Origin: RUG695 sp050943135
GTDB lineage: Bacteria > Planctomycetota > Planctomycetia > Pirellulales > Thermoguttaceae
DNA: 64,000 nt
Assembly (NCBI GenBank): GCA_050943135.1
Contig: JBMNOP010000007.1
Span: forward strand, 1 to 64,000
Direction: 5' to 3'
Part shown: in pieces, positions 57,449-64,000 of the stretch
Numbering within the stretch: the first letter of the stretch is position 1
How the letters are laid out: each line of letters opens with the position of its first letter
Translations under genes and position numbers: made by a program
Notes under the pieces: generated by a model
What the model was told of the DNA's origin: nothing
The model's database searches: none
Seen by the model: only the letters and a program-made list of their open reading frames with translations

Positions 57449-60400
57449 CTATTCGGAAGGAGCCGCCCGGTTGATCGCCTCGCGGTACGCACGCAGGCGT
57501 TCCTCATACCCGGGCGGAGGGGGGACACGCAGAAACGAGCGGACCGAGTCTTTACCCTTCGCGTCGGCCGATCGCGCGGAAATCCGCACACCCGCCTTCG
57601 GGCGGAGCCCCAGGTCTCGAAGCTCCTCTTCATAGCCGCGCCGTGCGGAAGGAGTCTCTTTTGCCTTCTTACGCATCGCCTGCCAGCGGTCACGGAATGC
57701 CCGCAGTTCGGCTTCCGACCACCCGAGTTCGTCGAGCAGCCCCTGGTCGACACCCTGATTCAGCTGCTGATCGAGGTAGGAAAGGACCAGGTTCGTCGCC
57801 GCTTCGGCGTATTGCAGGTTCGCCTCGTCGGCAGGGGCCGCCTCTCGGCGGCGGAGCTCGGCGGTTGAGTTGCCGCCCCCGCCGGGAACGGGTTGCCCGG
57901 ACGACGGATCCCCCTCGTTTTGGGCGTCGGAGGGAGAGCCGGGATTCTTTTCGGAAGTTTCCCCGGCGGTTTCGGGAAGGTCGCCCTGCGACGGGGTCGC
58001 GTCGCCTCGGTCGTCGGGAACCCCGCCGTCGGCCTTTCTGTCGGTCGGTCTCCCTTCCCCCTCCCGCGCCTCCGAGGGTCGGCCGGACGCGTTCGGGTCG
58101 GGTTGGATCTTCGCATCCTTCGGCACCGTGGCGGAATCGTCCCCTTCCCCGTCGGTGGCCATGTAGTTCCGCGTGCCGGGGTCGACCGGGCCGTTTTCCC
58201 GGGCCGCGTCGGCGGGAATCCGGCTTCGATCGTCGCTGCGGCGCGGGCCGTCGGCCGGCGGGATCCCTTCGGCCGACTTGATCTTGTCCAAGTCTTCCTC
58301 GGGCGGGTCGGCTGATCGCTTTTCGCTCTCGGGAGACGAGATACCGGTCCCCCGTCCCTGCGGTTCGGCGTCGGAAGGAACGGCTTGCGCTTCGAGTCCC
58401 GAGAAGTCGAGTATCGTGTCGAAAGCGCCGGCCGGGTCCGAATCGGGGTCGATCGGGGTGTTTTCGGGCGCATCTCTTTCCGCGCCTTCCGGCTGACCGT
58501 CGGAACGGCCGAGCGCCTCGTTCGCCCGTTCCGATTCGCCTTCGCCTTCATCCGCAGCGGTCCGGTTCGGCGCGGCATCGGTCGATTCGCCGCCTGCGGC
58601 CTCCCCGGCGCCCGACTCGGATGGCGCGTCCCCGTCGCCCTCTTCGGTGGGGTCGCCCGCGCTCTCGCCGGTCCCTTCCGCGTTGTCTTCTTCGCCGCCG
58701 GGATTCGCGCCTTCGTTCGGGGACGGCTCGCCGGAAGAGGGCGTCTCTTCCGAGTCGGACCCGCCGCCGGAAGCGTTTTGATTCTTTCCGGAATCCCCCG
58801 AATTTTGGGACTCCCCCTCCTCCCCCTCTCGGGAGTTTCCGCCGCCGTTTTCCCCTTCCGAACGGCCGTCGGAGGCACCCTCTTCGGGCTGCGACGGCGA
58901 CTCCTCTTCCGGAATCTCCGCCGGTTGGACCACCTCGAGCGTCAGGATCGACGTCTCGCCGCGGTTCGGTTGCGGCTCGCGGTTGTCGAACACGACGCCG
59001 CGACATTCCACCGCCGCTCCGGCGGGGATACCGTTGGCCGCGGGGGAAAAGTCGAGGGCGAAAAGGACCTGCGCCCGCCGATCGATGCCGGGTCGATCCG
59101 GGACGTTCGAAAGGTCAAGTTTCTTCTCGTGCTTTTCGGCCGGATGGGATTTCTTCCACCAGGTCACTTCGAGCCGGGCTTGGGCCAATCCGAAATTTTC
59201 GTCGGAGGCGGTGAACGCAAGCCGAACCGTACCGTTTTCGGCGACGACGCCCGACGCGCCGACCCCGTTTTCCCACGCCGCGACCGGTGCCGGGTCGGAA
59301 CGTACCGTGACCTCCCACACGGGGACGCCATGCTTCTCATCCTTCGAATCGACGAAATTCCCGTTCTGTTCGGTATCGGTACACCGGAGTTGATACGAGG
59401 CGATTTTTCCCGGTTCGAGCGTAAAGGTTGCTTCGGCCGATGTCGGGTCGTCGGGCAAGATTTTCATCTTAACGGCACGGTTCGGCGAAAAGTCGGGAAT
59501 CAACAGCGCCCGGGCGAGCGGGTGTGTGGATCGGGCAGTCAGAACGACCTCGGTCCCTTCCCAGGCGTCGATCGTCCCGTCGTTTTCGACCTGCCGCGGT
59601 TGCAGGCCCGTATACTCGGGATAACGATAGAGTATCGTGCTCGGAGCGAATCGGATCGGGGGAAGAACGGTCAACGTGTACCGGGGAGACCGTGCCCGTT
59701 CCCGCTTGCCGTCGGTTACAAGGATCGAATAGAGAATATCCTCTTCCAACCCCTTGCCCGACTCCGGAAAAGAGAGCCGGTAGAGGTGAAACCCGGACTC
59801 TTCCATCGGCAGACGCCGGTCCGAAATCCGGCCGTCGGGAGTCGAGTAAGAAAAAAAGACATCGCCCCGCGGATCGCCGAGAAACTCGACCTCGACAAGA
59901 ACCTCTTTCCCCGGATAGAAAGAAGCGTCTTTCGGCTTGATCGCGCGAAACCGTACCCGTTGCGGCGGATTGATTTTGGCCGTCGGCAGCATCACGCGCG
60001 CCGCCGAAACGAAACCGCTCTTCTCGGAGGTCACCAAATAGAGGGACAACAGGGTGACCGCGGCGATAAAGACCATCGCGCACCGGACCAGCGGCCTCAT
60101 ATCGATCGCCTCCGACTCGGCGTGGGGCGGGATCGTCTCGGCGGTTTTGACCGACAGCTGTCGCACGAAAAGGGTCGATTTCCGGCCGCGAACCAAGAGC
60201 CAGTTCACCAGACCGTTCTTGAGTTGCGGATGGGCAGATTCGAGTTTCAAGGCGCTGTAGAGCGGATTCACCCGGTATCGGAATGTCGGGTAGAACTTCC
60301 ACAGCGTCACCGCCAAGAGTACAAGGCCGGAAACGATCGCATAGAGAATCCGTGCCCGTTCGGGCATCCCGTCGCGGCAGAGGTGATCGAGAAAAATTCC

Positions 60401-60526
60401 GATCAGGAGCAAAAAGACCGCGGCGGCCGAGACGGCCAAAAAGGCGACGCCGACATCAACCCGCCGAATCAGCGACGATGTACGTCTGAGGGTCTGTTCG
60501 AGTTTTTCTTCCGAAGGTGTCGGCAT
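57449..60526 (-). CDS. Planctomycete-type membrane protein with long acidic linker
   Basis: 1025 aa. An N-terminal cytoplasmic part is followed by two transmembrane helices (about 27-48 and 62-80) and a third near 150-166. A large extracytoplasmic region with beta-sandwich repeats spans about 190-560. A very long acidic, Gly/Ser/Pro/Glu-rich disordered linker covers about 570-890. A helical C-terminal domain (NLVLSYLDQQLNQGVDQGLL...) ends the chain. The architecture matches a planctomycete family often annotated as DUF4175-like and often found near MoxR/VWA genes, which are absent here. The function is unknown; a cell-envelope role is likely. Confidence 0.8.
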   Translation of the reverse strand: MPTPSEEKLEQTLRRTSSLIRRVDVGVAFLAVSAAAVFLLLIGIFLDHLCRDGMPERARILYAIVSGLVLLAVTLWKFYPTFRYRVNPLYSALKLESAHPQLKNGLVNWLLVRGRKSTLFVRQLSVKTAETIPPHAESEAIDMRPLVRCAMVFIAAVTLLSLYLVTSEKSGFVSAARVMLPTAKINPPQRVRFRAIKPKDASFYPGKEVLVEVEFLGDPRGDVFFSYSTPDGRISDRRLPMEESGFHLYRLSFPESGKGLEEDILYSILVTDGKRERARSPRYTLTVLPPIRFAPSTILYRYPEYTGLQPRQVENDGTIDAWEGTEVVLTARSTHPLARALLIPDFSPNRAVKMKILPDDPTSAEATFTLEPGKIASYQLRCTDTEQNGNFVDSKDEKHGVPVWEVTVRSDPAPVAAWENGVGASGVVAENGTVRLAFTASDENFGLAQARLEVTWWKKSHPAEKHEKKLDLSNVPDRPGIDRRAQVLFALDFSPAANGIPAGAAVECRGVVFDNREPQPNRGETSILTLEVVQPAEIPEEESPSQPEEGASDGRSEGENGGGNSREGEEGESQNSGDSGKNQNASGGGSDSEETPSSGEPSPNEGANPGGEEDNAEGTGESAGDPTEEGDGDAPSESGAGEAAGGESTDAAPNRTAADEGEGESERANEALGRSDGQPEGAERDAPENTPIDPDSDPAGAFDTILDFSGLEAQAVPSDAEPQGRGTGISSPESEKRSADPPEEDLDKIKSAEGIPPADGPRRSDDRSRIPADAARENGPVDPGTRNYMATDGEGDDSATVPKDAKIQPDPNASGRPSEAREGEGRPTDRKADGGVPDDRGDATPSQGDLPETAGETSEKNPGSPSDAQNEGDPSSGQPVPGGGGNSTAELRRREAAPADEANLQYAEAATNLVLSYLDQQLNQGVDQGLLDELGWSEAELRAFRDRWQAMRKKAKETPSARRGYEEELRDLGLRPKAGVRISARSADAKGKDSVRSFLRVPPPPGYEERLRAYREAINRAAPSE

Positions 60527-60715
60527 GGTTCCGAAGGGGGGGACAAAACGGGCGCGGCGGTCATGACGGTCATTATGGTATCGGCAAGATTTCCCCCGGA
60601 ACGAAAGTCACGGAAGGGGAAATCCCCCCTGCCGGCCCCCTTTCGCCGAACATCGCCCCCGAGGGGCAAAAATGTCCGAGCCGCCGAAAAGGGGTTCACA
60701 GAAGAGGGGAAAAGG

Positions 60716-61645
60716 TCAGACCCAATCCAATCCGATGTCGAGAGAACGGGCCGAATGGGTCAGAGCGCCGACGCTGATCCGGTCGACCCCCGAAAGGGCA
60801 ATCGCGCGGATCGTCTTGAGATTGACCCCACCGGAAGACTCAAGCCGGGCGGCCGAACCGGCGGCATCGCGCAGGGCGACCGCTTCGCGCAACGTTTCGG
60901 GCGTCATGTTGTCGAGCAAGACAATGTCGGGCTCGGCGGCCAGAACATTTTTGAGTTGTTCGAGCGAGTCGACCTCGACCTCAATCAGGGGAAGTTCGCC
61001 CGAAGAGGCACAATGCCCGGCCGCGTACGCCGCGGCGCGGCGTACGGCCTCGGCGGGGGAAAACCCTTCTTCGTCGATAAACGCCAGGTGGTTGTCTTTG
61101 ATCAAAATGGCGTCGAAAAGACCGGTCCGATGATTTCGCCCGCCGCCGCAACGAACGGCGTACTTTTCCAAATAACGCCAGCCGAGGGTCGTCTTTCGCG
61201 TGTCGTAGAGATGGGCGCCGGTTCCGGCGATTTCACGGACATAGGCGCGCGTCAGGGTCGCGATTCCGGAAAGATGACCGAGCATATTGAGCAGGATCCG
61301 TTCGGCGGTCAGCATGGTGCGGACCGGTCCGGCGATTATTCCGATCACGTCGCCGGGAACGACGGAGGCGCCGTCTTCGATTTTCGGCTCCCACACCAGC
61401 GAGGCGTCGACGGCGGCCAAGACCCGATCGGCAACGACGACCCCGGCAACGACCCCCTCTTCGCGCACGGTCACGGCGGCGCGGCCGCGCGCGGTGTCGG
61501 GAACCAGCGCGGCGCTGGTTATGTCGCCGCGGGTATCGTTGTCTTCCCACACCGCAAGGTCAAGAAGTCGGCGAACCCCCTCGATAAGGTGAGCGCTCGG
61601 GCCGGTATGCTGATAAAAATCTTTGCGGGAATTCTCGGAATCCAC
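60716..61645 (-). CDS. nadC: Nicotinate-nucleotide pyrophosphorylase (carboxylating)
   Basis: 309 aa, slightly longer than the usual 280-295. Conserved QPRTase segments are present: EDNDTRGDITSAAL, AERILLNMLGHLSGIAT, TRKTTLGWRYLEKYAVRCGGGRNHRTGL and ILIKDNHL. The C-terminal barrel part reads LLDNMTPETLREAV and ESSGGVN. It converts quinolinate and PRPP to nicotinate mononucleotide for de novo NAD synthesis. nadA and nadB are not in the window. It lies 189 nt upstream of the membrane giant on the same strand. Confidence 0.95.
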   Translation of the reverse strand: MDSENSRKDFYQHTGPSAHLIEGVRRLLDLAVWEDNDTRGDITSAALVPDTARGRAAVTVREEGVVAGVVVADRVLAAVDASLVWEPKIEDGASVVPGDVIGIIAGPVRTMLTAERILLNMLGHLSGIATLTRAYVREIAGTGAHLYDTRKTTLGWRYLEKYAVRCGGGRNHRTGLFDAILIKDNHLAFIDEEGFSPAEAVRRAAAYAAGHCASSGELPLIEVEVDSLEQLKNVLAAEPDIVLLDNMTPETLREAVALRDAAGSAARLESSGGVNLKTIRAIALSGVDRISVGALTHSARSLDIGLDWV

Positions 61646-61665
61646 GGGGATACCTTAGGGGAAAT

Positions 61666-61696
61666 GAAAAAACCCCTTGGCAAGAGAAGGGGTTTC
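61666..61696 (-). terminator. Intrinsic terminator after the RRM protein gene
   Basis: On the minus strand AAACCCCTT / AAGGGGTTT pair around an 8-nt loop and are followed by a T run. It lies between the RRM gene and nadC. Confidence 0.8.
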
Positions 61697-61749
61697 GTGA
61701 AAACTCAAAGGAAAACTGACGAGCGAACCAACGCTGTATCAATGCGGTA

Positions 61750-62040
61750 TCAATAGTGGCGCGAACCACCGAAACGACCGCCGCCACCCGGACGGGGGTC
61801 ACGCGGACGAGCTTCGTTGACACGAAGCGGACGACCGTCCAGTTCTTGATCGTTCAAGGCCTCGATCGCCTTTTTGGCCTCTTCGGCGTTGGGCATCTCG
61901 ACAAAGCCGAATCCTTTGGAACGACCGGTTTCACGGTCGGCGATCACCTCGGCCGATTTTACCGCGCCAAACCTCCCGAATTCTTCACGGAGCCTTTCCC
62001 CCGTGGTCTGGTAAGAGAGGTTACCAACATAGAGTTTCAT
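61750..62040 (-). CDS. RRM-type RNA-binding protein
   Basis: 96 aa. One RNA recognition motif with RNP2 (LYVGNL, residues 3-8) and RNP1 (KGFGFVEM, about 42-49), followed by a short Arg/Gly-rich tail (RPGGGGRFGGSRHY). Bacterial RRM proteins of this kind (Rbp family) are often cold-inducible and bind single-stranded RNA. It lies just downstream of tmRNA on the same strand and is closed by an intrinsic terminator. Confidence 0.92.
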   Translation of the reverse strand: MKLYVGNLSYQTTGERLREEFGRFGAVKSAEVIADRETGRSKGFGFVEMPNAEEAKKAIEALNDQELDGRPLRVNEARPRDPRPGGGGRFGGSRHY

Positions 62041-62152
62041 ACTTACTCACATCTTTCTCGCGTTCAGGAGAATGAGAGAACTTCGAAAGACCTCCTGAAC
62101 AGCAAGCGCAGTCATCCGAAATTTCCGGACATCCTTCGGACGACCGAAGAAG

Positions 62153-62181
62153 CCCCCCGCAAAGGGATACCCCTTGCGGGG
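62153..62181 (-). terminator. Hairpin after tmRNA
   Basis: CCCCGCAAAGG / CCTTGCGGGG form an 11-bp-class stem immediately 3' of the tmRNA. The T run is weak, so it may act in processing or termination. Confidence 0.55.
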
Positions 62182-62182
62182 A

Positions 62183-62543
62183 TGGAGGCGGCGGGAATCG
62201 AACCCGCGTCCCGTGACAGCTCCGTGGGAGCGTCTACGTGTGTATCCGGCCTGTTTGAGTTTAACCCGACAAAGCCCGAGCCCGGCGGCGGTCCCTGTCA
62301 AGCGGTCCGAAAACAAGGTTTAATCTCTCGCGTGTTCGGCGTGACGAAAGACGATCCGAAATTACCGTCCGATTATCTCATCTCTTCGGCAAAGACTCGC
62401 AATCGGGGTTGCCTTTTCTTAGGCAGCCATAGCCATACTTTCGTTGGCAATTAAATTTATAGTCGGCTTTTTACGTGGCCTGCTGACCAACCACGACACG
62501 CAACCCGTCACTTCACATGCCCGGTCGAATCCGGTTCGCCCCC
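62183..62543 (-). ncRNA. ssrA: tmRNA (one-piece ssrA)
   Basis: 361 nt without encoded CCA. The 5' GGGGGCG pairs with 3' CGCCTCC, the T-arm is CGGGTTCGATTCCCG, and GGATTCGAC lies near the 5' end as in other tmRNAs. The tag ORF follows a conserved resume region and encodes ANESMAMAA then TAA (about 62420-62449), close to a TAAGAAAAGGC pseudoknot. With SmpB it rescues stalled ribosomes and tags products for proteolysis; two ClpPs are encoded in this window. Confidence 0.95.
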
Positions 62544-62796
62544 TAAATGGTATAGAGGATACAAACGCATAAAAAATATGCGCATGTCGGGTGCCCCCAA
62601 ATAACGGAACAAGTTTATCACATATTTCAACAAATGACCAGGGTTTCGGTGAAAAAAGCCGGAAATTTTTCGAAAAAAACCGCGTTTTCCGAAATTTCGG
62701 GTCGAATCGCCGAAAGGTTTCGACCCGCATCGGGTAACACGCCCCCGAGCGAAGCGGTAAGGGCCGCTTTGGGGGCGGGCTTGTCCGCGCCCCGGC

Positions 62797-63171
62797 TTAC
62801 AGGAACTCTTCGAGAAGGATGACCGCGTTACGAACACAATCGTCGCAACTGCAGAGGGGCACACCGGTCTCGCGTCCCTTGATCTCTTTGCAGAGGGAAG
62901 CGCCGCATTTCTCGGTAAACCCCTTCTGAAGCGCGGCGGCATCGCGTATGATCGGTTTACCGGCAAACTTCGTCAGGCCGAGTACCATCTGGGCACCGCA
63001 AAGCGCCCCGCAGGTTCCTTCCATGTTCCCCATCCCCGCCCCGAATCCGGCTCCGAGTCGGTCAAGAATTTCCGACGAAAGGACCGAATCGTCGGCAAAG
63101 GCGCCGAGGACCGACTGACAGCAGTTCTTCCCGTGATGTTTGAGGTCGACCGCCTTTTCGCTTCGCTGCAT
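62797..63171 (-). CDS. C_GCAxxG_C_C family redox protein
   Basis: 124 aa from ATG 63171, preceded by GGAG; upstream in-frame starts are not conserved. The family signature is present (NMEGTCGALCGAQMVLGL) with Cys pairs NCCQS near the N-terminus and CSCDDC near the C-terminus. Members are found mainly in anaerobes, are thought to bind a metal or act in redox chemistry, and have no firm function. It is adjacent to rubredoxin and ferredoxin. Confidence 0.85.
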   Translation of the reverse strand: MQRSEKAVDLKHHGKNCCQSVLGAFADDSVLSSEILDRLGAGFGAGMGNMEGTCGALCGAQMVLGLTKFAGKPIIRDAAALQKGFTEKCGASLCKEIKGRETGVPLCSCDDCVRNAVILLEEFL

Positions 63172-63280
63172 CTGTTCTGCTCCGTTTCGCAAGATTGTCA
63201 TCAAAATCGGAGAGAGACACCTCCCTCCCGCGTTCGGAAAAACCGAACGCAAGCATCACGCCCGACGCGTGTTGCGGGTG

Positions 63281-63442
63281 CTATTCCATCTTCACGAACA
63301 TATCCTTACCGACCCCGCAAAGCGGGCAATACCAGTCGTCCGGAAGGTCTTCGAAGGCGGTCCCCGGCGCAATGTCGGTGTCGGAATCCCCAACCTCGGG
63401 ATCATAGATGTACCCGCAAGCTTCACATTGGTACTTACTCAT
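63281..63442 (-). CDS. Rubredoxin
   Basis: 53 aa, the usual rubredoxin length. Both CxxC iron ligands are present: CEACGY (residues 6-11) and CPLCGV (39-44), with the YDPEVGD, PGT.FEDLPDDW core. AAGGAG precedes ATG 63442. It is a one-electron carrier, in anaerobes often linked to oxidative-stress enzymes such as rubrerythrin or superoxide reductase. Encoded between the C_GCAxxG_C_C gene and ferredoxin on the same strand. Confidence 0.95.
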   Translation of the reverse strand: MSKYQCEACGYIYDPEVGDSDTDIAPGTAFEDLPDDWYCPLCGVGKDMFVKME

Positions 63443-63559
63443 TCTTGGTTTCTCCTTTTCGATTTCTCCTCACTTCAACCTGTTTTCCTTACCAAGGACC
63501 GCACACGGCGAGGACCGAAACGGCTCCGATGATCAGGTTCACAGACACAAAATTTTCTT

Positions 63560-63745
63560 TTACGCTTCTTCGATGGCGTCAACGGGACAATTCGCCTTCG
63601 CTTCGGCGGCGTCGGCAGAATCGACCTCGGCAACCTCGGCATCGACGGCAACCGCCAAACCATCGTCGCCGACCGAAAAAACATTGGGACATATCGATTC
63701 GCACAGACCGCACCCGATGCAATCGTCGTTGACCTTGTATTTCAT
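63560..63745 (-). CDS. Mono-cluster [4Fe-4S] ferredoxin
   Basis: 61 aa from ATG 63745, preceded by GAGGAG; the longer in-frame start at 63817 is not conserved. Cluster ligands are CIGCGLCESICP plus the distal C in NCPVDAI, one cubane only. An acidic Ala/Glu/Asp-rich stretch lies between the two motifs. It is a low-potential electron carrier. It lies 117 nt upstream of rubredoxin and forms a small redox group with it. Confidence 0.93.
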   Translation of the reverse strand: MKYKVNDDCIGCGLCESICPNVFSVGDDGLAVAVDAEVAEVDSADAAEAKANCPVDAIEEA

Positions 63746-63964
63746 CGTATTCTCCTCACTTCCGCCGAGAAAACATTTTTCGCAAAAGGTCGGGGGAAAT
63801 CGCGCCGAAAGCTGCACCGAAGACCCGCGCCTTCCGCGGTATCGACCGCTGCGCCATTCTACAACATTCCCGGTTGTTTGAATATGGCCGGGAGGCCCGA
63901 AGAAAAAAAGTTTTTCGAAAGAAGACGCCCTCGGAAATTCCGGCGGTAAAAAGGGGAAGCGCGG

Positions 63965-64000
63965 TCAGCCGAGACGAACATTGATCAAGCCGCGCAATTC
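63965..64000 (-). CDS. Possible C-terminal end of a gene running off the right edge
   Basis: Eleven codons ending GLINVRLG then TGA, in frame with the right edge. Too short to identify or to be sure it is coding. Confidence 0.2.
   Translation of the reverse strand, partial: ELRGLINVRLG

Noticed and set aside
58385..61756. 1123-codon plus-strand open frame
   Set aside because: Antisense to the membrane giant and nadC; its composition is the complement of their high-GC codons and it has no domain features.

Overview
The window looks like a chromosomal segment of an anaerobic planctomycete, possibly a gut-type lineage. Two very large extracellular proteins begin with the LEPR-XLL motif typical of planctomycete secreted proteins, and one ends in a type I dockerin. 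Other supporting signs are paired clpP genes next to tig, a DNA-binding domain fused to EIIA(Ntr), a planctomycete-style two-TM giant with an acidic linker, and anaerobic redox proteins (rubredoxin, mono-cluster ferredoxin, C_GCAxxG_C_C protein). No 16S rRNA is present, so finer placement is not possible.

Layout. 1-2028 (minus): N-terminal part of a LEPR-XLL beta-helix adhesin-like protein running off the left edge. 2479-10685 (minus): a two-gene operon of very large helicases, a DrmD-like SNF2 protein and a 1762-aa DEAD/DUF1998 protein with a C-terminal PD-(D/E)XK-like domain; most likely a DISARM-related anti-phage module without a methylase. 11100-11876: an unrecognised protein followed by a strong terminator. 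12528-24257: a 3909-aa secreted protein with 21 tandem 162-residue MBG/YDG units (about 486 bp each), an Fn3-like domain, a dockerin and an acidic tail.

24355-42065 (all minus): a phage-particle cluster. In transcription order it encodes a papain-like peptidase, a holin-like membrane protein, fibre genes, RecT, scaffold, major capsid, connectors, tail terminator, tail tube, tail chaperone with a -1 frameshift site, distal tail genes, small and large terminase, a sigma factor and the portal. No integrase, repressor or replication gene is visible, and the packaging genes lie at the 3' end. It is either a rearranged or decayed prophage or a domesticated, gene-transfer-agent-like particle.

42413-64000: core chromosomal genes. 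They are a lipoprotein, clpP2, clpP1, tig, tRNA-Gly(GCC), an FHA protein, folD, mnmG, alaS, glnS, cutA, an HTH-EIIA fusion, deoC, a planctomycete membrane giant, nadC, an RRM protein, tmRNA, a C_GCAxxG_C_C redox protein, rubredoxin and ferredoxin. Many have recognisable sigma70-type promoters and intrinsic terminators, listed below.

Two points stand out for follow-up: the methylase-less two-helicase operon, and the integrase-less particle cluster with its built-in sigma factor and tail-chaperone frameshift.
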